Assembly (NCBI GenBank): GCA_027563935.2
Contig: CM050449.1
Location: 79,391,178 to 79,455,177, forward strand
Source: Costus lasius
Lineage: Eukaryota > Streptophyta > Magnoliopsida > Zingiberales > Costaceae
Reading direction: 5' to 3'
DNA length: 64,000 nucleotides
Numbering within the stretch: position 1 is the stretch's first letter; each line of letters begins with the position of its first letter. Under the pieces are notes generated by a model. The model did not search any database. It saw only the letters and a program-made list of their open reading frames with translations, and was not told where the DNA came from. Positions 46,047-57,849 of this stretch are shown one piece after another. The position numbers were made by a program, and so were the translations under genes.

Positions 46047-48113
46047 AGTTGGTGTATATGCCCTGCAGACCAATATATGAACATGGTCAGACATTATTTG
46101 AATGTACTTTGATAGAACTATTATTCTTTATAAAAGCATGGTTGTTATTATGAAGACTTTTCTACCTGCGTTGATGTATAGAGTTGCATAAATAATATCC
46201 CAGGAGTTTGGTTAGATCCATTCTCATAAGCTATCCCCAGTCAAGGTACCTTAGCAGATATGGGACAGCTTTGGTACATGTGAGACTGGTGTATGGGCTG
46301 GTTAGGTGCGGGGCACAGTAACGCAGACATACATGTGCATTAGATGCATTGGAGTGACCCACCGTGAGGATTGACTTGTCTAGTCAACAAGTCAATCTCA
46401 CATGCAAGAGGTTTGCATTGATCCTTAGACTTGAGGTATTCATGTCTAGATTTGATGATGGATATGCTTTGATGCAGTCTTACGTCTCTCCGTAATTGGG
46501 AGACTAAAACGACTATCATTGGGCATGTCATAAGTCATGTAAAGACATGGATGACCAACAATAGGATTTGCCCCTTCCTTCAGAGGAAGCATGATATCCA
46601 CTCGGGGCGCCCCACCTCATTGGTGCATGACAGGAATGTGTGGCCACACTCATTGAGTCATGACCAATAGATTGGATTGATAAACATGAGACTAATCCAA
46701 TGGCAGGATATCAGTTCAAGAAAAGGGATATATATATAATGCATGGGAATCCTCGTTGCTTGTTTAGGAGTTGTTGCCATATGACTTAAGTCCTATGACA
46801 TGGGTAGTAGTGATGTGTTGCTAGATACCCCTCACTACTTATGATGTTAACATCATTGCCATCGTCATATGGATCCTACGGGGTCACACGCAATAGACTC
46901 TTGACGTTGCTTTAATCAGAAGCCTTAGGATCAAGTTATTGGATAACTTGGATTAGTTTGGAAGATTTCATCAGCGCCAATGGGCCTGATGAGATGGAAG
47001 AAACTTATTAGGGTCAACTTCCATTTTTGGCATATGGGCCAAATTAACCATGGTTAGCCTCATTTGACCTTGGGTTAAATTAGATTGGATCCAGTTACAT
47101 GGTTAGCATGCATAATAGACCTTAGGCCAAGTCCATTGCTTAATGGGGCTTGCTAATAAGTTGTAATGTGAAGCGAAGAGGCTAAAAGGGTATAATGGGG
47201 ATGAAATAATGGGATAGGCGCTTATAGATTCCTAGTTGGACTAGGATTTGTGCTAATGCCATATTTGGTATCTCCTAAGTGATTGATTCAAATTGGATTT
47301 GAATTTAATCACTTAAAATAATTAGAACCCTATGTTTGGGCGCATATGGCGGTCCTTTGCATGGCATTGCTTGGCACATATGTAATCAAGGATTTATTGA
47401 TTATGATTGAGAATTCAATCAAGATAATTAATTATTCAAATTCCTTGATTTATGCCCAAATCGCATTGACCTTCTAATTAACCCTAACCGCCCTTGATCT
47501 CTATAAAATATGCCCTTGTCGCTTCCTCTTTGATAGACTAATCTCTTGGAGGTGTGAAGGCATAGTGGGGCGACAACTTGAGAGCTTGGAGCTCTCCTTC
47601 TTCCATCATAGGCGCAAGCAAGTTCCTCTTCCTCTCCCTTTCTTCTTGGCGCAAAGGGTGCTTGTGCTTGGTGGCATTCTCTTCTATTGCCGCAAGCCTT
47701 CTCCCTCCCTTTGCCATAGGCGCACCTTGTTTGAAGGTGGCGCAAGCATAGAAGAAGAAGGAAGTGCTTGGCGCATCTTCTTCCTCCTCATCTCTTCCTG
47801 GCACCTATACCTTGGAGGTGGCACAAGATTTGAAGAGTGACAAAGGTTAGATTCTCTTCCCGAGGCTAGCACCAAGTGTGGAAGGGAGCAACGTAGAGAC
47901 GGTCGACGCGTGGATACTTGTAGAGGACGAACATTTGGGTGCCTTCAACATGGCTTCAACGACTAAGCAAGCAAAAGAGGTATATCTCTAACACATCCTT
48001 GTGTCTTCTCTCTCGCTTGGATCCTTGGGAAAGGAATATTTTTCGGGTGTAATGACTCTTCCGCTACGTCCTGGGACTGCAAAATTTTAAATTACACATA
48101 GTATTCCCTAACA
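46047..48113 (+). mobile_element. Element D 5' LTR, 2067 bp
   Basis: It contains the hairpin module (46783-46856), a conserved GGGGTCACACGCA block, a TATAAAATATGCCC stretch near 47502 and a 'gcgcaa'-rich 3' third shared with 1-505 and with the minus-strand F3 LTRs. Short ORFs (such as 47428-47745) are incidental. Confidence 0.82.
46783..46856 (+). other. LTR hairpin module, F3 version (element D)
   Basis: H1 has 8 pairs, AGTAGTGA at 46806-46813 with TCACTACT at 46832-46839, around the loop TGTGTTGCTAGATACCCC. H2 is ATGATG-TTAA-CATCAT at 46841-46856. A weak palindrome GACTTAAGTC lies upstream at 46783-46792. The D' copy (50894-50944, minus) keeps both stems. Confidence 0.6.
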
Positions 48114-49512
48114 GTGGTATCAGAGGTACTTGCGAGATACACAAGGTGTACTATTGCTTGTGTGAAAAATTTTTGGAAAATTTTTCTTACATCCATGCGC
48201 GTTTCATATAGAAAGCGTTTTTCATCCAATCTTCTCTTTTCAATTTTATGGCCGAAATTTGATTCTATTTTATGATTGATTTAAGGCCAAAGGCGCACGT
48301 GGTTTTGTCAAGTAGGACGGGCATTGTGTCTTCGGACTGGCCGGGTCTCTTGATCTGACAATAACTGCTAGCCGATAGGGTCTATGAAATCATCATGGAA
48401 CTTGGTCTAAATTTTAGCATAAATTTCGTTAAGAGAGTGCTTTGGATGATGATGGCGCATAAGGGGCTAAAATTTGATTTTTCCTGGCTTTTCAAATTTT
48501 ACATGCGCCACTTGATTGGGTTGATATGGTCATAGCGAGTGCCCTCCTGTGTTGTGATGTGGAAGCATGTTTCCACTTGTGATGAATGCTTGTAAAATCT
48601 CCTTCCACCTGCGTGTGGTTATATCCCTATCTTGATGTAAAGTTTTTCATCTTGTTTGAGAATAGATTAGAAGATAGGTTAAGGCTTCATCTTGACAACA
48701 TGGAGTCTTCTTCAACTGAAGTCAGTAGTGGCGCCAGCTTTGGAAGCGTGGTGATGGACTTGCGGCCGAAGGAAGGACACATGCTTTCGGCTTCTGGCAT
48801 GGGCTGATCTGCTAAAGGGACTCGCAACCCTTGGATGCACCAGAACATGTTACATGGCTCGTGACAAGTTATATGTATGAAAAGGGCTATGACCATATCG
48901 ACCATATTAGCATGCTTGTGATGGTTTATTATTCTGTCCATAGCATGCCTGGGATGTTTTTCCTTTGCTGCCATAACCATAGGAAAATTGCATGCTAGAA
49001 AAGAATAAAATAAACATGCAAAACTCTCATTGAAATATCAAGTCGGTAGCCTTCTAACGTGTAGCCCTCATCAAACTATCGATCAGTGGTGTTGTGAACT
49101 ATTTCCCACCCTCGTGGGACACACCCACTTATCTTTAGGAGGTGTGTGGTGGCAATGGTTTCCCCAGTCCGTTTTAACCGGGCGTGCCTTCGCAAGGAAA
49201 CTCGTTGACCCTGGGCATAACGGTTAGGATCAGACTTGACTAGTTTTTCATATGTCACTGACATGATGAATCACTAGAGGCAGCTGTTGAGAGGATAGGG
49301 TTCTGTGTTGTATCCAGCCCTCGCTGGACACAGGGTGCCTAGTCTGTCTTAACTAAGAGGAGTTGTGCACGACACAATTGGCTGGCATGCCTACCTAAAG
49401 AAGCATGAGATCACTCTATGCATCCCAACTCACCCTCGTGAGTCGTGGATACCTCATGTGAAATTAGGATCCTACTCACTTCTTTCCATGTTGAGTTTGA
49501 GAGTTCTCAACT
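48114..49512 (+). other. Element D primer site and leader with three CCTC-loop hairpins
   Basis: GTGGTATCAGAGG at 48114-48126 fits initiator Met tRNA. The leader aligns with the F2 leader (for example 49070-49210 with 18100-18235). It has hairpins CCCAC-CCTC-GTGGG (49105-49118), TCCAGC-CCTC-GCTGGA (49313-49328) and ACTCAC-CCTC-GTGAGT (49428-49443). No convincing protein-coding gene is visible before the cut at 49512. Confidence 0.72.
49105..49443 (+). other. Three stem-loops with the same CCTC loop
   Basis: Stems of 5, 6 and 6 perfect pairs at 49105-49118, 49313-49328 and 49428-49443 all enclose CCTC although the stems have different sequences. The first two are followed by ACAC. Comparable units are in the F2 leader (18121-18135, 18446-18461) and the F1 leader (56284-56296, 56493-56505, 56607-56622). 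Confidence 0.65.
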
Positions 49513-51699
49513 TGTTAGGGAATACCGGGTGTAATTTAAAATTTTGCAGTCTCAGGACGCAGTGGAAGGATCATTACACCCGAAACATATTCTGGTCCCA
49601 AGGATCCATGCGAGAGAGAAGACACAAGGATGTGTTAGAGATGTACCTCTTTTGCTTGTCTAGTTGCCGAAGCCATGTTGAAGATGATCAAGTGCTCGCC
49701 CTCTACAAGTATCCACGCATCGACTCCTTGATCGTTGCTCCCTTCCACGCTTGGTGCTAGCCTCGGGAAGAGAATCAAGCCTTCACCTCACTTGCGCCAC
49801 CTTCAAGAGAACTTGCGCCAAGGAGGGAATAGGGAAGATACCGCCAAGGACTTCCCTCTTCTTCTTTGCTTGCGCCACCTCCAAGATGCGCCTATGGCTA
49901 AGGAACGATGAGGGCTTGTGGCAAGAAGACGCCACCAAGCACAAAGAATCCTTGCATCAAAGAAGAGAGGAAGAGGAAGAACTTTCGGCTCCAAGGAAGA
50001 AGGAGATTGCGCTCCTTGATGAAGAAGGAGAGCTCCAAGCTCTCAAGTTGTCGCCACCCTAAGCTTCCAATTCTCTCCAAGAGATGTCGCCACCAAGCCC
50101 TTCTCCAAGTTATGTTAAGAGGTGAAGAAGGAGAAGAATGCTTGCGGCTTCAAGGAGGATGAAGGGTTGCGCCACCTTTAAGTTGTCACCTTTTGTCCTT
50201 GCTCACGCCTCTCTTTGTGTCTTCACGCCTCCAAGGAGTTAACCATTTTAGAGGGGGCGACTAGGGTCTTATTTATAAGGGAAAGAGGCGGTTTAGGGAG
50301 GGCCAAGATCATGCCAAGTGGGCGGCTAGGATGAAGGGGGTTTGTGGCAAGGAAAGTCTCCAAGACTTTTCCATAAACCTCATTCAACCTATCCTTATTT
50401 GCCCTATAGCCATATCAGCCCAAGAGATGCCTTAAAGGCATGCATTCCATCCTAGGAAGAAGGGCTAGGCGCCCTTTACTTCCATAATGAAGCAAAGGCG
50501 CCTCCCTCACCCCATTATGCCCTTAGGCGCCAATGGGGTGAGATTTCTCCCCATTATGCCCTTTTAGGCTTTAATCTCTTCATGACAACTTATTATTGGG
50601 CCTCATTGGATAATGAGCTAGCCCAAACTTCATGGTATGGGTTGATTAAGCCATTGGATCCAATCCAATGCAACCCTAATCCAAATGTGACTAATCTAGG
50701 TCAATTTAGGGTCAACCGGCCAAAACATGAAGTTTGGCTCCAATAACTTTCTCCAACTCATCAGGCCCATTGGCGCTGATGAAATCTTCCAAATGGATCC
50801 AAGTTATGCAATAACTTGATCCTAAGGCTTCTGATTAAAGCAACGTCAAGAGTCTATTGCATGTGACCCTGCAGGATCCATATGACGATGGCAATGATGT
50901 AAACATCATAAGTAGTGAGGGGTATCTAGCAACACATCACTACTACCCATGTCATAGGACTTAAGTCATTATGGCAACAACTCCTAACAAGCAACGAGGA
51001 TTCCCATTGCATTATAGATCCCTTTGCCTAAACTGATATCCTGCCATTGGATTAGTCTGAATTTTATCAATCCAATGCTTTGGTCATGACTCAACAAGTG
51101 TGGCCACACATTCCTGTCATGCACCAATAAGGTGGGGCGCCCCGAGTGGATATCATGCTTCCAATAAGGAAGGGGCAAATCCTACTATTGGTCATCCATG
51201 TCTCTATGTGACTTATGACATGCCCAATGACAGTCGTTTTGGTCCCCAATTACGGAGAGACGTAAGATTGTATCAAAGCATACCCATCATCAAATCTAGA
51301 CATGAATACCTCAAGTCTAAGGATCAATGCAAACCTCTTGCATGTGAGATTGACTTGTTGACTAGACAAGTCAATCCTCACGGTGGATCACTCCAGTGCA
51401 TCCAATGCACCTGTATGTCTGCGTTACTGTGCCCCGCACTTAACCAGCCCATACACCAGTCTCACATGTACCAAAGCTGTCCCATATCTGCTAAGGTACC
51501 TTGTCTGGGGATTTCCTATGAGAATGGATCCAATCCAAACTCCTGGGACATTATACATGCAACTCAATACATCAACGCAGGTAGAGAAGTCTGCATAATA
51601 ACGACCATGCCTATATAAAGAGTAATAGATCTATCAAAGTACATTCAAACAACGCCTGTCCATGTCCATACATTGGTCTTCAGGGCATATACACCAACA
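49513..51699 (-). mobile_element. Element D' 3' LTR, 2187 bp
   Basis: Its ends match the D LTR, and the hairpin module is conserved at 50894-50944: H1 AGTAGTGA/TCACTACT and H2 ATGATGT-TT-ACATCAT in transcript sense. It carries the same 'gcgcaa'-rich third as the D LTR. Confidence 0.82.
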
Positions 51700-52351
51700 A
51701 TCTCCCACTTGCACTAAGACCAAAGACAACTGATGTTTAGTCAGTTCCAATGTCTCTAGTATGACCCATTTAGCTTCCGCTGCGCCAGAGGCTATGTCAG
51801 TGGGTTTTTCCAGATTGCTATCTGTGTTTATTTTAACAAATTTGATCATCATCCTTATCCATGATCTCTAAGATCAGATGATATGCTGCAGTACATACTT
51901 GAGCACTAATTTCCTTTACTTATGCTATGGCCCCAGTAATAACTATACTGGACCATCAAGCACCAGGAACTAAATCAAGTTCAAATGAATGAAGCTACTT
52001 CCTTGGCTGCTACAAGAAGCTGCAATGTACTCAACCTTATTTGTAGAATTTTGCCACTATGGTTTGCATAATGCTCTTTTAGCACATAGCACCACAACAA
52101 GGCAAAGCGCAAATCCTGCCTGTGGTCATAAGACTGGAACGAAGTATTAGTGTACTCTTATACACAAAATTCTTCCTGTCTATCATAGACTAGACTTTAA
52201 TCCTTTATACTTCCCAAGCATATATAAAGATTGATTTCACAGCTATCCAATGTCAAACACTAGGATCTGATTGAAACTTACTGGCTATGCTCCAAGCATT
52301 TGCCACAAATGGTCTTGTGTATATATTACTCAAAACATGATCCATCCTATA
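51700..52351 (-). pseudogene. Element D' RNase H region, decayed
   Basis: In minus sense the end of a copia polyprotein can be read: FVKINTDSNLEKPTDI and SGAAEAKW correspond to HTDDNLADPLTK and the following region in family 1. Further upstream is a stretch like the E-x-E motif region of RNase H and, at 52320-52350, a decayed counterpart of the SIMYAM stretch. Several stops and frame changes make it inactive. It was part of the domain that degrades the RNA strand during reverse transcription. Confidence 0.7.
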
Positions 52352-53307
52352 TGTTAGGGAATGCCGGGTGTAATTTTAAAATTTTGCAGTCCTAGGACGC
52401 AGCGGAAGAAGTATTACACCCGAAACACATTCCTTTCCCAAGGATCCTTGCGAGTGAGAGAACACAAGGATGTGTTAGGGTTAGTACCTTTATTGCTTGT
52501 TTAGATGTCAAAGCCATGTTGAAGGCGCCCAAGTGTTCGCCCTCTACAAGTATCCACGCGTCGACTCCTTGATCGTTGCTCCCTTCCACGCTCGGTGCTA
52601 GCCTCGGGAAGAGAATCAAGCCTTCACTTCCACTTGCGCCACCTTCAAGAGAAGTTGCGCCAAGGAAGGGATAGGGAAGATGATGCCGCCAAGGACTTCC
52701 CTCTTCTTCTTTGCTTGCGCCACCTCCAAGGTGCGCCTATGGCCAAGGGACGATGAGGGCTTGTGACAAGAAGACGCCACCAAGCACAAAGAATCCTTGC
52801 GCCAAAGAAGAGAGGAAGAGGAAGAACTTGCGGCTCCAAGGAAGAGGTTTGCACCACCTTGTTGTCGCCCTTTGCTTTGCTCTCTCTCCCTTCTATGTAT
52901 GTTCACGCCTCCTTAAAGTCCAACCATGGAAGGGGCGGTAAGGGGTCCTATAAATAGGACAAGAAGCGGCAAGGCAATGGCTAAGATCATGCCAAGTGGG
53001 CGGCTAGGATAAAGGGGTCTTGAGGTAAGGAAAGTCTCCAAGACTTTACCATAAACCTCATTCAACCTATCCTAATTTGCCCAATGGCCATATCAGCCCA
53101 AGACATGCCTTAGATGCATGCATTCCATCCAAGGGAAGGGCAAGGCGCAACAAGCATGAGGAGTTTCGGCTAGGGTAAGAATTTTGGGAGAAACTAGGGT
53201 TTTAGGTAAGGTAAGTCTCCAAGACATTACCATATACCTTACCCTACTATCCATATGCGCCCAAGCTCTTTCCAAAAGAGCCATCAAGCCATATCAGCCC
53301 CAAGACT
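52352..53307 (-). mobile_element. F3 copia LTR D'', 3' part only
   Basis: It starts on this strand with TGTTAGGGAATGCCGGGTG, the reverse complement of an F3 LTR 3' end, inside D' coding sequence (left flank CTATA). It matches 49513-50400 and, further on, 1-300 in reverse. It stops at 53307 where E4 is inserted. The rest of the element should lie beyond 64000. Confidence 0.78.
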
Positions 53308-54989
53308 TGTTGGGGTATGCCCTTAAGGCTAATGTTTGAGGCCTAAGGATTGTATCAGTATCATGTAATAAACTCTTATGTTTATACAGGCATGGTTATT
53401 ATTCAGTTTGTTATATTATCTGCTGCAATAGATATACTTCTGAATAATGTCTCAATGCTGTTCAGCTAGGCTGACATGCTATATGTCCTTAGTCGATGTA
53501 TCTTGGTGAACATGAGACAGCCTTGATATGGTTAAGACTAGTATGTGTTCTAATCTTATAGGATGCTTCGAGCATGGAATAAGATGTAGACTCATGGGTA
53601 CATTGGATGTACTGGACAGACCCTACTAGGATATTCAATTGCTTGTCACAATGTGAATATTCCTTGATTGTATCAAGTGGCACATTTCCTCTGACTTGAG
53701 ATCACTTGTGTTTCTAAATGATGATTGTCATTGTTTTGAGATAGTTCAATATCATTTGAAATATAATGATTATAGACTATCTTGGATGGTGAGCTTGAGT
53801 CAGGTTAGGGCACTAGTGATAGACATAGGATTGTCGTCTCCTTGTTTAAGGAGTGTGATGTTCTAAAGGGGCCCCCTGGATGAGATGATGAGAAAGTATA
53901 TGGCCATACCCAGATGACTGTGTTCATCTGATCTAATCATGCTCATCATATTGGAGCTACAAGCTTGACACGCTTGTCCAATAAGAACATCCAGTGGCAA
54001 AGGAAATATGTATGCTTAGTGAAGTTAATTCACACTTGTGCTGTTTTTGGGTGTAGTCTTGGAAGACTCTTTCCTTTATATCGGGAGACAGTGATGTGTT
54101 GCTAGATACCCCTCACTGATCGTGATGACGTGAGTTATCGTTACCGACATTTAAAGGAAACCCTCAGGGTCGCACAATTTGATGAAATGGCTTACTTAAG
54201 TCAGATCGTGTGGACTGAATTGTTCAGGTTCAGTTTAAAGGGATTTAATCTCTGATTGTAAGTGAGATCTGGTCTGATCATGTCTGATTGATTAGGGCTT
54301 AAGATCGGTAAGCTTCGATTGAGAGAATGGATGCTGGATCGGTCAGATCAGGAGCATCAAGAGATTGACGGTCAGATCAAGAGCCGTTGGGTTTAATTGA
54401 GATCTAGACCATATTGCTTGGTTTATTTGGTCTTGGGCCAAACCGAAATGAACCAGCTCATTACATGAGCGCATGGTTCAATTGAAGAGGAATTTGCGTT
54501 GAGGGAAAAATTCATGGTCGCATGAATTGTTGGCTTTCTATTTTTAGAAAGCATGTCACAACGTGACCACCTCTCTCTCACGTCGCCTCTTCACGCCTTT
54601 GTCGCCCTCTCTTAGTTTGGACGAGTAGAGACATCTCGTGTAGAGAAGTTGAGACGACAAGAGGAAAGTTTTTTTTTTGCCAAGCAAGGAGTTGCTCTCT
54701 CCCTTCCCTTTCGATCAAAGACACCTTGGACGATCCTTGCTAGCACAAGGGACGACAAGAAGCAAGCCATCGCTCATCTTGTGTGTGACGATTTGGAGGA
54801 GACCTTCGTTGTTCTCTTACTTCCAAGGCGCCATCTAGAAATGGCCATGGTATGAATCGCATCTTCTCTATTCATGCTTCAAAAGTTGATCATATAATGC
54901 ATGCTCATCGATCCTATGAAACCCTTGAATCCGCTGCCCATTTTTGTTTGCGCCACTTTAGGGTTTCGCCCCCTATGTGGGAACCTTCA
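53308..54989 (+). mobile_element. E4 5' LTR
   Basis: 1682 bp. Hairpin module 54055-54139: H0 AGTCTT/AAGACT (54055-54068), H1 CAGTGA/TCACTG (54089-54118), H2 GATGAC-GTGA-GTTATC (54124-54139, one G-T pair). A TTTATA stretch at 54075-54080 is a candidate TATA box. Confidence 0.9.
54055..54139 (+). other. LTR hairpin module, E4
   Basis: This is the best place to view the F1 module in transcript direction. H0 has a 6-pair stem and 2-base loop, H1 has 6 pairs around TGTGTTGCTAGATACCCC, and H2 has a GTGA tetraloop. ACCGACATTTAAAGGAAACC and CAGGGTCGCACA follow. Confidence 0.6.
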
Positions 54990-56814
54990 TCTGGTATCAG
55001 AGCGAGGTTTCATGCATATTTATATGATTGCTTTGATTTTGTGTTCCATGAATGCTTAGATCTATATCATGCGTAAATTTATCATGTTAACTTGTATCAT
55101 GCCGAAACCTATTTTATGTTTCATTTGCGCATGTATGTTGGCATGTAGGCGCATCTTTGTTTTATCAAAACTATATGACATGCGCGACTCACTATAGATC
55201 TAAGGCCTTACTGTAAACCCTTAGACGGGTTATTAGGGTTGAAGTCATCCCCTAGGTTAGATCCAATAGTCTGATCAGACCATCTGACAGCCTTGATGGG
55301 TTGACCAGATAGCACCTGTGCGCGAGCATCTGGTGGCTACAGGTCGACTGCAGACAGGCGTGTAGCGATGTCTGATTGAGACGAATAGTGAACACACATG
55401 AGTTAGGCCCGGGGTCACACCCGCTTGCCAGATCTCATGAGGGTTGTTCAGCCCTGGCGCATGCATGGTTGACCTTTTGGTCGACTCAAGTCAGTTAGGA
55501 CTTGGTGCATGCAAGGGCAGTGGATCTGACTAGGTTGGATGAGTGGATCCCTAGTAATGGACCGTTGTAAGGTTGTAGGGCAAATAAGGAAAAATAAAAT
55601 TAATCTCAATGGGGTTTTTTCAAAATTTTATTTTTCATGATTGGATCACATGCTGATTGGATGCCATATGTATGTTTATTTAATCTTATGTGGGCTGCCC
55701 GTTTAATGTGTGCTGTGCTGGGGCCTGCGTGCCTGGAATTTTTTATTGTAAATTAATTCTTATTTTTGTGATCTGCGAATCACAGTTTAATTAATTTATA
55801 AAATGTAATTGACCTGCGAGTCAATCTTGTCTAGATAGATTAATTTGTAAGTTAATCAGACAAGAGCACAGAGCACACTTGGCAGAGGCGCATGCAGCAG
55901 TGGCTTGACCAGGTGGGAGGTCCAGGGTTCGACTCTGGGACCAGGCGCATTTTCCCTGGTGGGCGCACCTCAGCTGCAAATGGCGCTTGGGCCCTGGTTT
56001 GGGCCAGATGAGCAGCTAAAGTCCCATGAAGAAAAGCAAGTGAAGACTTAAGTATCTTAAGGTCTTACTTAGGCTATGGGCTTTTACCACATAAGATCCA
56101 TGCTTTCTTTTATTGTTTAAATAAGTAGAACAGCATGATTTATTTATCTTCTGCTATCACCATAGGAATTGCATGATAGTGAAGAAGATAAAAGACCGTT
56201 AAAATCCAACGCTAAAATATCAAGCTCGTTAGCCTTCTGACGCGAAACCTCACTGTTCTGATTATCGTTGGAGCCGTGTTGTACCCACTCAGTGGGCACG
56301 TCCATCTATCTTCAGACGGTGCGGGATTACACCTGCGTGTTACAGAGAAGGGATTTATCGCTTCTCGTTGCTCAGCATAGCACGTGGTGGTCCAGGGAGT
56401 AGGTCGGGTCAGCTTGACCATGTAGCCTACATATGTGGCGCATATGGTAGCACATGGAGGCAGCCATCTGTGGGGTCAGAGATTGTGTTGTACCAACTCA
56501 GTTGGCACAGTCTGCTGGATTGCCCAGATGAAGGGGAATCGCACGGGTTGGCGATTGGCTAGGGCAGCCTACCAGAGATTAGTGCTTGTACTCTCTGTGC
56601 ATCTTATCTCGCCTGAGCGGGACGCGGAGACCAAGTATGAAATCTGGATCCCATCTCACTAAAAGAGTTCTACTCTTTCGGGCTGTTTTGCTGGATTTTT
56701 CAGCCAGATAAAATAGTGAGAAAAAGAATCTTTCTTAAGTCCTGATTGATTCTTAACATTGATACTGACCTTGTTGTTCTTGCATTGTTGTAGATACCTG
56801 CAGCAACGAACACC
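54990..56814 (+). other. E4 primer site and long leader
   Basis: Primer site is at 54992-55003. The leader is about 1.8 kb. Three stem-loops lie in its last third: CCCACTCAGTGGG (56284-56296), CCAACTCAGTTGG (56493-56505) and TCTCGC-CTGA-GCGGGA (56607-56622). The first two are each preceded by GTGTTGTA. A 75-codon ORF (56435-56662, starting MAHMVAHGGSH) covers the last two. Confidence 0.72.
56435..56662 (+). CDS. Small leader ORF of family-1 copia, 75 codons, uncertain
   Basis: A 75-residue ORF lies about 150 bases upstream of gag. It is present with the same start and stop in E1 (25701-25928, minus) and E3 (63607-63834, minus), differing at a few residues. In E2 the corresponding frame is changed by an indel. 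It contains WIAQMKGNRTGWRL and ends DAETKYEIWIPSH. I recognise no domain, signal peptide or membrane segment. Since the copies are young, similarity does not prove coding. It overlaps the stem-loops, so it may be a by-product of a structured leader, or an upstream ORF affecting gag translation. Confidence 0.25.
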   Translation: MAHMVAHGGSHLWGQRLCCTNSVGTVCWIAQMKGNRTGWRLARAAYQRLVLVLSVHLISPERDAETKYEIWIPSH

Positions 56815-57849
56815 ATGAGCTTCAATGTGCGATCCCTACTGGAAAGGGAGAAGTTTGCTGGGCCGAACTTCTCAGACTGGTTCGGACACCTTAAGATCGT
56901 TCTTAAGGCAGAGAGGAAACTGTATGTCCTCGAGACGGCGATACCGCCTCAGCCCGCCCCGAACGCCGCAAGGGCGGTTCGGGAAGCCTATGAAAAGCAC
57001 GTCAATGATAGCATTGATGTCGCTTGCCTGATGCTAGCGTCTATGATGCCACCGCTGCAGCGTCAGCATGAGGATATGTCGGCTATAGAAATTATAGCGA
57101 ACCTCAAGATGCTGTATGCTGCACAGGCGAGGACAGAACGCTATAATCTGTCAAAGCTTTTCTTTCAGAGCAAACTGGCTGAAGGGAGCCCAGTGGGAGC
57201 TCATGTGCTCAAGATGATTGGGCACAAGGAAGCTCTAGAGAAACTGGGGCATACCATCAATCAGGAGCTTGCTGTAGACATTATTCTGCAGTCTCTACCG
57301 CCTTCATTCGACGCGTTCATCATTAACTTTAATATGAACAAAATCGATTGTACTCCGGCAGAGCTGCTGAATATGCTCTTGACTACTGAGGAAACTCTGA
57401 AGGGAAAGCCTTCGACCTCTGTCTTAATGGTTCCTTCTAGGAACAAGAAGAAGGGGAAGAAGGGCAAGACCCCTGTCAAGAATTACAGCAAGGCTCTGAA
57501 GCAAAAGGTGAAGCGGTCCAAGGAATACAGATGTTTCCACTGTGGCCAGCTGGGTCACTGGAAAAAGGACTGTAAAGCGCTCCAAGGAGATAAGAGGGGA
57601 AGCTTCGCTTCTGGCTCAGGTATTTTTGTGACTGAGGTCATGTTTTCTTCTTCTATATCATGGGTGTTGGACACTGCATGTGGAGTTCACATTTGTTCAA
57701 ATGTACAGGAACTCAAGAGAAGAAGGCAGGTGGGACAGCATGAGGTGGACCTACGCGTTGGAAACGGGGCACGGGTTGCTGCTGTTGCTGTAGGAGACTA
57801 TTTCATTTCTTTACCATCTGGACTTGTATTGGAACTAGACAATTGTTAC
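56815..57849 (+). CDS. gag: E4 Gag, interrupted by insertion of E3
   Basis: Capsid-type Gag of a copia element; it packages element RNA in cytoplasmic particles. The start ATG at 56815 is in the same place as in E1-E3 and the frame is open for 345 codons until E3 begins. The N-terminal region (residues 1-200) is helical Gag core. A basic stretch with KKKGKKGK follows near 211, and the zinc knuckle CFHCGQLGHWKKDC near 240-253. From about 270 the protease domain begins (WVLDTACGVHIC), and the frame is cut within it. The final Tyr and stop come from E3 LTR sequence, so this is not a natural end. The remainder of the polyprotein should lie beyond the right edge of the window. Confidence 0.9.

Larger units (their letters stand above)
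46047..49512 (+). mobile_element. Copia family-3 (F3) element D, 5' part
   Basis: LTR 46047-48113 starts (A)GTTGGTGTATATGCC (first base A instead of T) and ends TAACA. Primer site GTGGTATCAGAGG is at 48114-48126, and leader runs to 49512, where element D' cuts it. Left flank is CATGG (46042-46046). No gag is reached. D is related to F2 in LTR start and leader sequence. Confidence 0.82.
49513..52351 (-). mobile_element. F3 copia element D', 3' part
   Basis: The 3' LTR 49513-51699 (2187 bp) reads in minus sense TGTTGGTGTATATGCCC to CCCTAACA. Then come the polypurine tract (reverse of ATCTCCCACTTGCAC, 51701-51715) and a decayed copia RNase H region. It is interrupted at 52351 by D''. Left flank is CAACT (49508-49512). 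The element lies inside the leader of D in opposite orientation. Confidence 0.82.
53308..57849 (+). mobile_element. Copia F1 element E4, 5' part
   Basis: LTR 53308-54989 (1682 bp, TGTTGGGGTATGCCC to GGAACCTTCA), primer site TGGTATCAGAGC at 54992-55003, leader, then an intact gag reading frame cut at 57849 by E3. Left flank is AGACT (53303-53307). It is the only non-solo F1 copy on the + strand. Confidence 0.92.

Noticed and set aside
47428..50162. Overlapping ORFs of 80-105 codons on both strands in F3 LTRs
   Set aside because: Low-complexity 'cttcttcc/gcgcaa' sequence opens several frames at once; none is kept between F3 copies.
54992..55003. TGGTATCAGAGC as part of a tRNA gene
   Set aside because: It is the primer site next to the LTR, complementary to the 3' end of initiator Met tRNA. 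No cloverleaf is present.
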